DNA of 64,000 nucleotides from Agrypnia vestita (GCA_016648135.1 JADDOH010001584.1:1-64000); one strand, 5' to 3'. Shown: positions 34,063 to 44,879, counted from the stretch's first letter. The notes: generated from the letters alone by a model not told the origin. Translations and numbers: made by a program.

Positions 34063-34707
34063 CTAAATAAGAATAGTCGATTAAATAAATATATATCAAT
34101 AAATCTTTACCAACACTATTTAAAAGACTCATTAAACTTGATAAAAACTTATATGGTGAGGTATTGCAATATTCTATATGAAATACAATCAATAGGAAGT
34201 TGAATTAAATCATAAAAAAATAATCTTACGTTGTGTATTACATACTAAGGAATAGTTTTGTGAAAAAATAAGTTAATATTTTTTTATTATTACAACTCTT
34301 TGGCGTATTACCAAAAACACCTGTCAAAGTAAACCACAACATGCAGGTAGATTACCCAGGTTAGTTATTGTAACTGAGCGACCGCAACTTTCCATTACAA
34401 TCGGGCAGAGCAGATGTTCGTTGATCTAACTAGTCGCGTTTCAGTTTAAGCTTTCTTATGCATTTTTAAGATCTTTCTGTGAACAAAAAACATTGAAACG
34501 GACATAATTTACCGGCTTCATATTTTTCCTAAACTTTAAGATTAAACTTTTAAAATTTTTTAAGATATTAAGATTCCTAGCCGTCTACGTACATCGTTGA
34601 AAATGGCTAACATCCCTAAACAATAATTTTACTGTCAATCTTTGTACATCTTCTACTGCGACCTTGAATGGCAGATATGTAGACAATGCATATATATTTC
34701 TTCTTAA
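34063..34707. other. Unassigned AT-rich stretch
   Basis: Nothing recognised. Confidence 0.5.
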
Positions 34708-34846
34708 GGCCGGTTGCATCAACTTACAGTAAACTTTCTTTTAAAGTATTGATTTTTGCGTTTCCCACTAAACAAACAACCCGTTTTTGTAATTATCTAT
34801 GCTTTAAACGAAGGGTTACTATAAACAAAATCGACGCAACCGGCCC
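34708..34846. mobile_element. 139-bp MITE flanked by TTAA
   Basis: Starts GGCCGGTTGCATC and ends GACGCAACCGGCCC; TTAA sits on each side (34704-34707 and 34847-34850). Inner parts also pair (CTTTTAAAG-type with GCTTTAAACG). TTAA duplication suggests mobilisation by a piggyBac-type transposase; an inference from the target site only. Confidence 0.7.
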
Positions 34847-34883
34847 TTAAGAAAAAGGTATTTTGTTACTAAATTTATTATTT

Positions 34884-35045
34884 ACTAGCCGTATGCCTGT
34901 AAAAAATCATGGTAATTTGGTGGACTAATAAAAACCGTTGCGTGTTGAATGCTGATTGCGTGTCACACTCTTATTATCCAAATTTCAGCTTCATTCCCAC
35001 AAGTTACGGAGGTTACGGACAGACATAAAACGAAATTATTATATT
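34884..35045 (+). repeat. SINE-A copy 4, internally deleted
   Basis: Starts ACTAGCCGTATGCC, hairpin CTGTAA-TCATGG decayed, tRNA-like block missing. Ends AAGTTACGGAGGTTACGGACAG and ACGAAATTATTAT. Confidence 0.6.
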
Positions 35046-35063
35046 TTGATTAGATATAAATAA

Positions 35064-35185
35064 TAAAGAAACGATGGCTGAGATGGTTTGGTCATGTGGA
35101 ACGGAAACATGAGGAATGGATGGTAAATAAAGTTTTTGAGGTGAGTGTTGAAGGCAGCAGAAACAGGGCGAAGACGAATATTAGA
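35064..35185 (+). pseudogene. Non-LTR N1 fragment (copy I)
   Basis: Frame reads RWLRWFGHVERKHEEWMVNK, VFEVSVEGSRNRAKT, closest to copy E. It stops where the GRPRK block would start. Confidence 0.7.
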
Positions 35186-35713
35186 TTCATATTGTACACG
35201 CACATTACAATTCAAATCCGACTAAATGTTAGAAAAAAAATATTTTGCATGTGATGATTAGCATCGTCGTACAAGGACAACATTGACTGAATTTAAGTGT
35301 AGAAATATTAAGGAATAGAAATAAAATTTTAATAGACATCTACCGACTTTTGCGTAGGTATACAATTTAAATAGACTGCGTGCTACTCAGTGATGTCGCC
35401 GCTACTTTGCGGGCGCCACTATTTGACAGAAAACAAAACCAGCAAGAAAATCAAAACTTTGAGGCGAGAAATTTAATAGCTTTTGTCAGAGTATTTTTGG
35501 ATACGATTATGTTTTCTGGGAAATATATTTTCTATTATATATCAGTGTGATGTAAATTTTCAAGCGCCTGGTGGAAAATACCACTTTATTATAAATTGAA
35601 ATATACCATTTTATTATAAAAGAAACTAAATAATCAATTTGAAAATGACTTGAATCAGTTGAAGACTACAGACGGCTTCTAAAAATTAACTATATAGTTA
35701 AAAGTTACTAACA

Positions 35714-35785
35714 ATGACGAACTGCAAGTTGCAATGTTTTGGGCATATTATTAGACATCCCAAAATGAATATCAAATTAATCTGA
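35714..35785 (+). pseudogene. Non-LTR tail micro-fragment
   Basis: MTNCKLQCFGHIIRHPKMN then a stop 24 codons on. KLQYFGHIIRH is a common non-LTR C-terminal motif, different from the N1 family. Confidence 0.5.
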
Positions 35786-36013
35786 TCGTCAAATAATTAA
35801 CCATTTTTTGACGATTAGATCCAGATAGTTCATGAAAAAAATATACATTTATCATTACTAAGTAAGACATCATACGAACAGAAGCAATACATATTTTTCA
35901 TTTCCTTTTAGTTTTAAGTTACTATCCGAGATTGATCAGAATTATTTTGAATTGTTTTTTAATTATTGCATCTTACTGTGTACTGTCGAAACTGCAAAAT
36001 TTCGTTTAACTAT

Positions 36014-36165
36014 CTTAAACTATCCAATTTACTCCATATTTTATGACAACGTTAAAAAAAAGGGTTTTTTTTCAAAAAATTCAATATTAAGGAATACTAG
36101 TGTTTTTTTTTAACTTTATCAGAAAACATGATTCACACAAACAAGGGTATATTGGATAGTTTAAG
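36014..36165. repeat. Inverted repeat, 15-bp arms
   Basis: CTTAAACTATCCAAT (36014-36028) is repeated inverted as ATTGGATAGTTTAAG (36151-36165), about 150 bp in total. Possibly a small MITE; no clear target duplication. Confidence 0.6.
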
Positions 36166-38312
36166 AGAGTAAAAAGAATTTTTGCAGATTTGATAGTTTA
36201 CGCAGGACTGCCAATATTTTATAATACTTAAAACTTTAATAATAGTTTGCATATTACCTTAAACCAGTGATGTACAGAAGTTACCCCTTTCCCTATGGAT
36301 AGTCAGATGTTTTCGGTGAAGCCCATGTATATTAAGATTATTTTTTCCCCAAGCACTTATCATTAAAGATTACTCGGTTTATAAAATTCTATGTTACGCT
36401 TGGTTATCAAAATTCCCCGTTTTCTGTAGGTGATTAACTGAATTACTTCGAATGTGTCTCTATTTAGAATGCGACCACAAATTGGCGTGCGAGGGAGGGC
36501 GTCCCTGTCGCGTAACAGAAGTTGCCAGGGTGTAAATTTATTACACATAATGAACAGAATGTCCGGTGACCGGTGTCGTAGCCTTTAACAGAAATTTGGT
36601 CGGGCAGCACTAAAGAAACCAAGTAGTAATGGCGGCCGTTCTATCTGTCAAACTGTCAGACGGCAATATCGGTCCGTTATTTGCTTTTTCAGCTTCGCAA
36701 TCATCGGCAATTGTTCTTGCACCATCCCGGACTGTTTAGGATGTTTTGGACATAATAATTCAGTGTATATTGGTAATCAAGATGTCACAGCTCCCGAGCA
36801 AATACAAAATCGTACTGAATGATAGGCCGGGTGAGGGCGGGGCGGGTTTTAATTCCAAAGTCGCCGCACGCCAATTTACGTTGGTCAAGCAATAGTTGTT
36901 ATTTAATCTACACTCATTAGATTATTAAATTAAATATTACATATTTTGATTGATGGCCTTGATTGCCCTTGATTTATGGTCTGAACGGCTAATACAAATA
37001 TATATTTGATTGCTGTGATCGTTCGTTCATTGGATGTGTTCGTTTTTATACCAGTACCACGATGGAAGCTGAAAAAGTATACTGATACGCTGGAGTGATC
37101 AAGTATCCCAAAAACTCTGCATCCACGGAGTTACGCACGGCCTGAGATCATGACGAATGGAGAAATCTGATGTACCACTGCCAGTGACGAGGCGACAAGA
37201 TTTGATCTACATATTTAATACGTTAAGATATCAAGCCATATAGATATTAAATAAACGGAAGTTGAACGAATATAGAAATGGATCCAATAAACATTTTGAA
37301 TGCTGTCATTTAGCTAATGCGCAATCAGGAGTTCTTTTCTGTCTTGACCTTCGATGGCGAAACTTATCTACAAGAATGAGGTAGCCCAATTTGCCATAAA
37401 ATAGACTATACTCATTACCAGCGACAAAACCGTGTAGCCATCGCATTACAAAACGAATGAAAAATATCGGGCGATTACTACCGACAAGCGAGAAGTATTT
37501 CTAGAACGAATGTGAGCGATTTAAATAACCAGGGCAAAATTGAACGGAATATTCGAGAAAGTGATCAATGCAATAGAAACAATGTAATAAAAATTGTTCT
37601 GGATAGATTCTAGAAATAATTAGTGCAAATTAAGAAATTGGATAATTTAGTGACTCCAAATTTAAGAACAGTGCTCCGACTAAATTTGTGTATATTAACT
37701 ATGTGTAATAAATTAAACGTTTTATTTGGCTCCCGCAGTCACATCATGCGACAATACGTTTGTTTTATGTACAACTAAAAAAAAACAAAATCACAGAATA
37801 AAATTAAAAACATGATAACCAGAACTGATCAAATCTACGTTTGTGAATGATGGTGTGTTTCTAAATAATTCTCGCCGGTAGAGTAGGTACGGCTACTAAA
37901 TCATACACGGCTTGCAGCCGATGAAGCAGAACTTCAGATTGTGTTAAATGAGCGCGTCAATCTATCAAATAAGCTATTAATGGGACGTAGTGTTGTGTGA
38001 AGAGTGTTGTAATAATTTAATATGAATGGATTTCCCGCGACTGATGGACTCCGGAACATTTTACTTTACACTCTGTACTGACTGTACAAGGAACTCTGAC
38101 CCTTAAGTGCTCTTTTACTAAGGTCCAAAATACTGAAGTTCCGCGGAGGTAGATCCCTTAAAGCAGTCATGTCCACAAGTGTGGACCTTTAAAAAACCTT
38201 ATTACGATAAAATAAACAAAAAATCATGTTGTCTGTTTATTTATCTATGACTAACAATTAATATATGTGTACACTTACCTAGAAAATAATATAATTACGG
38301 TAAGACCAAATT
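36166..38312. other. Unassigned stretch
   Basis: 36440-36890 holds GC-richer islands (AGGCCGGGTGAGGGCGGGGC at about 36822) without a recognisable frame. The rest is AT-rich. Confidence 0.45.
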
Positions 38313-38830
38313 AATCGATCAATTAGAAAGACATACAGAAAAATCAAATCCACGAAAAAATATCTGGCTCTACCGGGATTCGAACCACGGATCTCCTCCC
38401 ATCCGGGGCAGACGCGTTATCTAATTACACTATAGCGGCCTTGTACATCTCCGTGAATATACCGACCTTATCTGTAAATCTAATTTATTAATTGATTAAC
38501 ACGTATTATCCATTTTTCGAGAAATTCACTTTTTCTGGTACGGTATGCACAAATTATTTTGTGTAACTGCCGCTAGGGGACGTCAGAATTGATCGTTTAA
38601 TTAAAAAAAATTGATTCATATGTATATTATATTCAAGAACATATTCTTACTGTGAAGTTGCAATTTTTTCAGAACATTAGCCTGCCCCGGATAGGAGATC
38701 TGTGGTTCGAATCCCGTTGGCAGCCAAATATTTTTTTGTGGATTTATTTTTTCTGTATGTCTTTCTAATTGATTAATTATTTGGTTGTAAATTTCACAGA
38801 ACTTTGATCTGAAAAAAAAGCAACATCAAA
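38313..38830. mobile_element. Composite tRNA-Arg-like foldback element, copy 1
   Basis: Order on the plus strand: complement of a tail (AATTAGAAAGACATACAG), a tRNA-like module on the minus strand (38362-38440), a spacer of about 200 bp, a terminal block GTGAAGTTGCAATTTTTTCAG, a second tRNA-like 3' half on the plus strand (GCCCCGGATAGGAG..GGTTCGAATCCC), its tail (CTGTATGTCTTTCTAATTGA) and the inverted block (TTCACAGAACTTTGATCTG). The two tRNA-like modules pair over about 100 bp. The same order appears at 44040-44625; part of it at 60667-60895. No protein coding. Confidence 0.7.
38362..38440 (-). repeat. tRNA-Arg-like module of the composite element
   Basis: Minus strand gives an A-box-like TAGTGTAATTAGATAACGCG and a perfect B box GGTTCGAATCC, 46 bases apart. 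GATAACGCGTCTGC and CCGGAT recall eukaryotic tRNA-Arg. Acceptor pairing is partly decayed, so this is a SINE head or pseudo-tRNA rather than a working gene. Confidence 0.6.
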
Positions 38831-40084
38831 AAGTTCTTGATTATGCGGCCACGCGTCGCGTGACCTGCTATTTGTTCCGGAGAATTTCTGAAAATATTTT
38901 TTAAAATGCGGGCAAGCGAGTGGTTAGTACTTATAAAAATGCTCCGACTGAGATGAACGGATACCTTCAAGAATCATCATTCAGTCTTGTAATTCCAGCA
39001 AGTTACGTAAGGAGAACTGAGTTGTGTTGATTGTAATTTAAAGAATGTTGGACGATGTTTTCTTACGATAACTGTCACAGCCGAATAAAAATTGCAGTTT
39101 TATACATGTCGGAAAATGATATTTCATCTATATCACAGAAAATGTTCGGTCGACCTGGTTTTAAAATTGAAAATAATGCCAGCTTTTATTTTAATCACTT
39201 AATTGATGGTCTAAGAAGTGGAACATTGCAACACTAAAATCTGCATACACGCATACACACATATCTACTTACGCATACACGATACCAGTCTTGATATGAT
39301 TGCATACAACAGAAAATGAAATGTCTGATCAAATTAATTATCAACGGAAACGGGATGTTAAACGTCACAAAAATTAATAAATAATAATATAAAATATAAA
39401 TTATTAATTTATTCATCAAAAAACCTGATGAAAAGGAGGGCAGTATATTCATGTTTAATTCATTTTTAATTGGTAAAAACGATTACAAAATTGTTTTATA
39501 ATGAAACGATTGTAAGTCTATTACGTAATTTCTTCAAAAATATCAAAATGATTTTGTAGTGACATTATTAATATTTTAATTAATAAAAATACACAAGAAC
39601 AAAGTGTGTTTTTATTAATTATATTATTTCGTAATCTTTAAAATGATATACATATATTTTACTACGGATAACGCACGACAAAGAAGCATCTTGCTACGCT
39701 ATCGTGCACAGGACCATATCAAAGATTCAGGTAATAATTATAGATATTATTACAAAAAAAGAACATAAATTTTGAAAAATCTTAAGAGTTTCAAACACCA
39801 AATAATAAAACTAATCGGTAATAACAATAAATAATCTCAAAGCATTGTTAATTTTAGCAAGCAAGTACCTATGTACTTAAACAAATTGACTACTTTACTG
39901 TTGGCCGGTTTCAATGCCATTGTATTTTCATCGGAACGAACATAAACTGATTAATCAACGTGGTTAATCATATATAAAGAAAATTATACATTTTAAAATT
40001 AATAATTAAATTTAACCATATAGAAATTTTCTTGAATAGCTGCAATATAACATTGTGATAACATTATTTATATTCATAACAAGA
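38831..40084. other. Mostly unassigned, with a SINE-A 3' scrap
   Basis: 38985-39010 (CTTGTAATTCCAGCAAGTTACG) is a SINE-A 3' piece. 39905-39955 on the minus strand (CCGATGAAAATACAATGG..GAAACCGG) is a decayed relative of the arm at 30884. No gene. Confidence 0.45.
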
Positions 40085-40330
40085 AAACACTTTCTATAAA
40101 CCGCTATTTATTGAATTGTCAACGTGTTTCGGGGCCAACAGTTCCTTCATCAGGATACAACAAATACTAAAAATATAAGTTTGAAGAATAGACATTAACA
40201 AAAATAAAAAAAACTGACTATTGTGAAAATAAATCTAAAAAGGTAACTATTAGTAAAAACAATTTGGTTCTTTATAATATTTAATAATTTGCTATTAACA
40301 TTTTTTATAATTTCTATTTAATTTCGAATT
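40085..40330 (-). repeat. P3-related repeat copy (minus)
   Basis: Minus strand: AAAGGTAACTATT relatives, then CCTGATGAAGGAACTGTTGG and CCCCGAAACACGTTGACAA. CTGATGA and GAAAC are intact here, although stem II pairs poorly. Confidence 0.6.
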
Positions 40331-41082
40331 AAAAAAATATATTGTACCCGAGTGTTGATAATTCAACAAATAGTGATTTATACGAAGTGTTTTCATATTA
40401 TAAATATAAGATATTTATAAATATAACAAGATAACTTAAATATTTATAAATGAATAATTTTGCATTTATTGAAGAAGTAATGAAGATATTTGTTTGAGGT
40501 GACTAAGTATCATGTTTAAAATAATAATGACAACTAACCAGATAGTTAAAGTTACGGATTAAAACAATTACATTAATTTACATTACGTGCAGATGAATAT
40601 ATGTTTCAGTGTTACTGTGCAAGAAGAAATCTTCCATTTAAAAAAATTAATATATTATGGAGAATGATATCGTTTTAGTATAAAAATAATGAAAGTTATC
40701 AGACGAATTTCAGCACCGTTTCGGATGTTTTGTTTATATCTGAGTAAAATGGCGCTTAAAATAGTTTTATTCCGTACGCGGGTTTTCGAATACCCCGGAA
40801 GTAAATATAATATATCCGCTTAGGTACAGTGGGGCCAGGTCCATAGTACAGCTTGACAACTTCGCCGTCACTCGAGTATTCCGCTAACTTCATAATCCAT
40901 CCAAAAGGTTTTGAATCTCCGACAATTGAATTTCCGGATTCTAAATGGCCGAGCGAATTCCGCTCGAGTTGAAAGGGATTTAAGGGACTGGAGTAGTGTA
41001 ATGTGTTCGTGACTAAGGGTTGGCGCAAACTGCAAAGTGCATGAATATTATTCGCAAGCAGGATTATAATTTCGGCACCCCT
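40331..41082. other. Unassigned stretch; weak minus-strand frame
   Basis: 40756-41028 is open for 90 codons on the minus strand and GC-richer than its surroundings. I recognise no domain. It is close to the RTE insertion site. Not claimed as a gene. Confidence 0.35.
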
Positions 41083-41092
41083 ATCCGTAATT

Positions 41093-41825
41093 GGAATTTC
41101 GGTTCATTTTGGTATACACGAAGCTTCGAGCAAAGTTGGTCTTAAGATGAATGTAAAGAAAACAAAAATTTTGAGTTCAGAGAACAAAATTATCACAATC
41201 AATGGTAATAATATTGAAATAGTAGATGAATATATACACCTAGGACGCAAGATAAAAATGAACAAAGAGAACCAAACAGCAGAATTGCCAAGACGAAAAG
41301 GAATGAGCTGGGCTGCTTTTGGCAAACTCAAACATATCTTCGAGAATAAAGAGATCCCAATTAGCCTAAAAAGAAAAACATTTGAATCTTGCATACTGCC
41401 AGTGATGACGTATGGATTGGAGACTATGGCCCTTACAAAGAAAAGTGTAGAAAAGCTCAAATGCACGCAACGATCCATGGAGAGATCCATGCTTGGAGTA
41501 AGCCTAAGAGATAGAATTAGAAACGACGAAATTAGGCGAAGAACTAGAGTAGTGGATATCATGGATCGTGTAGCGTAGCTAAAATGGCAATGGGCAGGAC
41601 ACGTTGCAAGACAGGATACTACAAGATTCCCAGAGTTCTGAAATGGAGACCTTGGGAAAATAAAAGAGGCATCGGAAGACCTCAAAAAAGATGGGCCGAT
41701 GATATTGTCGCTGTGGGGGGAAAGAAATGGCTACAATTAGCCAACAACAGGAAAGAATGGAAAAATAAGGAAGAGGCCTATATCCAGCAGTGGAAAGACG
41801 AAGGCTGATGAAGAAGAAGAAGAAG
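41093..41825 (+). mobile_element. 5'-truncated RTE-like retrotransposon (copy R3) with target duplication
   Basis: Flanked by the 10-base direct repeat ATCCGTAATT (41083-41092 and 41826-41835). It contains the ORF2 C-terminus, and its stop is followed at once by a (GAA)n run to 41825. 5' truncation, short simple-sequence tail and target duplication are the signature of target-primed insertion by an RTE-clade element. Confidence 0.85.
41111..41808 (+). pseudogene. RTE-like ORF2 C-terminal region
   Basis: From about 41117 the frame reads HEASSKVGLKMNVKKTKIL (just after the reverse transcriptase catalytic part), DEYIHLGRKI, AAFGKLKHIF, TFESCILPVMTYGLETMAL, QRSMERSMLGVSLRDRIRN and RTRVVDIMDRVA. 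A TAG at 41576-41578 sits where a lysine is usual. LKWQWAGHVARQDTTRFPRV follows in frame, then a shift near 41625 leads to RVLKWRPWENKRGIGRPQKR, WADDIVAVGGKKW, and EEAYIQQWKDEG to the TGA at 41806-41808. The endonuclease and reverse transcriptase core are absent. Only one stop and one shift in 230 codons indicates a fairly young copy. Confidence 0.9.
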
Positions 41826-41835
41826 ATCCGTAATT

Positions 41836-42556
41836 CCCGTAATATCGGCATGCCGGGAAAGTTCTGTCGTATTCTGATCAACGCACGTTAATGCAAGTTT
41901 AAACAGCATAAATGATGCGAGTTGACGACGAGGGTTGTCTTATTATTTTGTCAATATGGTGTAAAATATAAAGGGGCTAATTAAAATGCTATTAATCAGC
42001 CATTTCTTATTTTAAGAACGATGAAGATATCAGCGGACAAAGTTGTCGGTTGTATGTATAAACTTTTGTGCAGTGGAGGTGGAGAGATACTGCAAGGGTT
42101 TAAGTGCAGTAAGTTAAATGCAGTGATATACAAGATACCCTGTACAAAGTATATGGAATACAAAACGCAAGATACTTTGAAATCAAGTATTTCAGTTACC
42201 AGATACAAATAACTTTCTGGAATGGTATCTGAAATACTAGTTACAAAATACGTATCTTCCAAATACTTTTTAAAGATAAAATTCTTTTGTAAGAAAAGAC
42301 ATTTTATGAATGTAAGTTTATTATTTGACGTGAATTATTTACAAATAAATCGCTTTGATTGCGCAAATGTGACAAGATAAAATATTATATTTTTAAGGTT
42401 TTAATTGAGACTTAAGTAAAACCATTACTACAAACATTTTGTTGATCTTTTTTCTTCGATGAGGTCTCATTATAGGTACATCATGGTTAAATGGAATAAA
42501 ATCAGGTGAATAGAAGACCACGAAAGTGGTTGTCTAATGTCATATATAATTTATGA
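41836..42556. other. Unassigned stretch with internal palindromes
   Basis: 42165-42250 contains GTATTTCAGTTACCAGATAC and its near-inverse GTATCTGAAATACTAGTTAC. No gene recognised. Confidence 0.45.
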
Positions 42557-42794
42557 AGGATATAAAAACAAAGGCAGCAATATCCAAAAAAATAAAAATA
42601 ATATTTTGAATGCAGTTACCGAGGATTACTAATTTAAAATATACTAATTTCTAGATTTTATGTATCTATCCCATATATAAATTTATAGGCTATGTTTTGT
42701 ATAAAATCTCGAATACAGTACATTATAAATTAGTTATCCTCGATGACTGCATTAATATTTTTTTGATATTGCTGCCTTTGCTTTTATACCCCAC
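42557..42794. mobile_element. MITE family M2, copy 2
   Basis: ATAAAAACAAAGGCAGCAAT on the left pairs with ATTGCTGCCTTTGCTTTTAT on the right; TGCAGTTACCGAGGAT pairs with ATCCTCGATGACTGCA, and TCTAGATTTTAT with ATAAAATCTCGA. The right end keeps ACCCCAC; the left GTGGGG is lost. Confidence 0.8.
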
Positions 42795-43318
42795 ATATGT
42801 GATATTAGACACTTCTTGTTCAAATATAAAACAAAATATATGATAAAAATATTTATACATAATATTTTCCAAGTGTACAAGATACAAAAATCAATACTAC
42901 GCAAATTGCAGAAATACACTTACTATTTATAGAACTCATACCGCACATTCTTTTCTGAAAAACTCACCTGCAACAAAGAGAAAAATAAACATTAGTATCA
43001 ATTATATATTAGTCACAGTACAAAATTGCGAATCATTTATCATCGTGTCAGCACCTAAGCAGTTGAAATCAACCAGATGTCATCAACTTTGTTATACACA
43101 CACATTAGTGTACAAATAATTTTATTATAAGTATAGAGGAATAAAGAAATATTACAGCATGTTTAACATAATAACAATTATTGAAAAAAAAACATGCATA
43201 AAAAATTGTGATTGCGATATAGCGTGTTTTCAATTTTGTTAATTATTGCAAAGATGGCATTCTACGCTAGGTTCCCCGACTAACACTTTATTTTTCCATA
43301 AAAATTAGTCTTTCACTT
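42795..43318. other. Unassigned AT-rich stretch
   Basis: Nothing recognised. Confidence 0.5.
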
Positions 43319-43560
43319 GACTAGCTGTATTCGCGTCTTTGCCAAGCCCTAGTATATATTTATAGTGACTTTTTCACGATCCGCTGGGAGGCGGCGATAG
43401 CAACATGCGTTAAGCGGCCGGTTCGGGTTTGCTGGCCCGGATTCCAAGCCCCATCTCCGGCCGTTTAATTTGTTTTTTTTTAGTGAATTCAACGTTACAC
43501 AAAGTTACTGACAGACAGACAGACGGACGGACAGACGGACACATAACGAAATTATTATGT
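43319..43560 (+). repeat. SINE-A copy 5
   Basis: GACTAGCTGTATTCGCG (hairpin lost), CGGCGATAGCAACATGCGTT, GGTTCGGGTTTGCTGGCCCG, TTCCAAGCCCCATC, then AACGTTACACAAAGTTACTG, a GACAGACAGACGGACGGAC-type run and ACGAAATTATTAT. Confidence 0.75.
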
Positions 43561-44039
43561 TCGATTATGCGTATATCAACAATTTGAAAGTAGAAATGAA
43601 CTTTTCAAAGTCAACGAACACAATTTAAAATTGGTATGAGTGGCCCATTACCCAATTGTTTCTCAATTTTCTCTATAAATAATTAACACAGACCACTTAC
43701 ACGTGTAAACATAAACTTACGTAATTTCTTGCTCGTTTCAATACGTTTCACTTGTTTAAAAAATTACTACAAGCTTGTAAATTTTGAAACTATTGTGAAA
43801 ATGTCAAACTAATTACTCTTAAAAAGTATAATGTCTTAGTAAAAACGTTTTTACTTCAAGACCTAAAGGTTCCAAATGAATTTTTATCGTAAAAATACAT
43901 TATGTTTTCTAGTGGATTTCATTGTACAAGAATAAATACTCTAACTCTGGTGTAAATGTGTCTTAAAAATACAAGGAGGGTCATTCTTCCGAAGTGACCC
44001 AACTCCCTTTCCTAAAGAACGGTTTTAGCTCAACTTGCT
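43561..44039. other. Unassigned AT-rich stretch
   Basis: Nothing recognised. Confidence 0.5.
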
Positions 44040-44426
44040 AAGCTTTTATTATCAAACAATTTTTAAAAATTCCAAACAATTTTTATTAATCAATTAGAAA
44101 AGACATACAGAAAAAATCAAATTAACGAAAAAATATTTTAACTGTCACCGGGACTCGAACCACGGACCTCCAATTCTATCCGGGAATGGCGCGTTATCCA
44201 ATTTCGCCATGACAGTCTGGTAAGTTAACGAAAATATTTCGACCTTATATGTAGTCTCTTTTTAATTGATCAACATTTTTATTCCATTTTTAAAGGAATT
44301 CATTTTTTTATGATGCAAAAGTCACGAATATCTTCGCGTATCTACCGCTAGAGTACGCCAGAAATTAATATTTCATTTTTAATTTTTGGAAACATTTGAT
44401 ACAACACATATATATTAAAGGAAACA
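44040..44426 (-). mobile_element. Composite tRNA-Arg-like element, copy 2, tRNA module and spacer
   Basis: Minus-strand order: spacer (44221-44426, homologous to 38445-38640 through CTAGCGGTAG and CTGGCGTACTC), tRNA-like module 44141-44216, tail TTCTGTATGTCTTTTCTAATTG-type to about 44080. Continues on the right into the inverted block at 44427. Confidence 0.65.
44141..44216 (-). repeat. 76-nt tRNA-Arg-like sequence with perfect acceptor stem
   Basis: The ends ACTGTCA (44210-44216) and TGACAGT (44141-44147) pair at all seven positions. GCG..CGC makes a D stem, AATTGGATAACGCG resembles the A box of tRNA-Arg, and GGTTCGAGTCC is a perfect B box. The anticodon arm has an unpaired base and no U33, and the T stem is bulged, so a working tRNA is unlikely. 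Treated as the head of the composite repeat. Confidence 0.6.
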
Positions 44427-44625
44427 CATTATTTTGTGAAGTTGCAATTTCAGAACAAAGCTCTGTGAATTATTAAACAATTTTTATTAATCAATTAGAA
44501 AAGACATACAAAAATATTTTAACTGTCACCGGGACTCAATTAATGAATCAATTAATAATTAACAGAGCTTTGTTCTGAAATTGCAACTTCACAAAAATAA
44601 TGTGTTTCCTTTAATATTAAAAATT
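44427..44625. repeat. Foldback block of the composite element, copy 2
   Basis: GGAAACACATTATTTTGTGA, AGTTGCAATTTCAGAACAAA and GCTCTGTGAATTATTAA on the left are repeated inverted on the right, ending GTGTTTCC. The loop carries the tRNA-like 3' part (CTGTCACCGGGACTC) on the minus strand. TTAAA/TTTAA flanks extend the pairing. Confidence 0.85.
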
Positions 44626-44648
44626 CCAGTTTAAAGAGAAATACGTAA

Positions 44649-44879
44649 ACTTTAACCATTGATATTATTTCGCTAAAACCGTATTTATTGTTTGACGATG
44701 CGTACGTTTTAAATGATTACCACGAAACGAGTCGAGGTACTCGTAAATATTTTATAGCCAATAAAATACGAACATTTTTACACTCGGAGGGTGGTGCCTT
44801 TGTATTTGATGTAGCAGGGTTTATTACGCTTTACGACGAGATCAATGTCATCGATGTCGATGAAAAAAACGTAAAATAA
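44649..44879 (+). CDS. Unrecognised short reading frame with coding-like composition
   Basis: Open from just after a TAA at 44646-44648 to TAA at 44877-44879, 76 codons with no internal ATG before LFDDAYVL. It reads naturally: mixed amino acids, no low complexity, acidic C-terminus (DEINVIDVDEKNVK), and GC-richer codons than the AT-rich surroundings. I recognise no domain. Being open from the edge of the foldback at 44625, it may be the last exon or a truncated end of a transposon- or virus-derived gene, or a chance frame. Without a start codon it is at best partial. Confidence 0.35.
   Translation, partial: TLTIDIISLKPYLLFDDAYVLNDYHETSRGTRKYFIANKIRTFLHSEGGAFVFDVAGFITLYDEINVIDVDEKNVK

Noticed and set aside
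38362..38440. Functional tRNA-Arg gene
   Set aside because: Acceptor pairing is decayed, the flanks are repeated at 44 kb, and the module is duplicated inverted nearby, so it is a repeat.
41104..41685. 193-codon minus-strand frame, one of the longest in the window
   Set aside because: Antisense of the RTE ORF2 fragment, whose plus-strand reading matches a known family.
43510..43545. GACAGACAGACGGACGG run considered as a microsatellite locus of its own
   Set aside because: It recurs at the same place in other SINE-A copies, so it belongs to that element.
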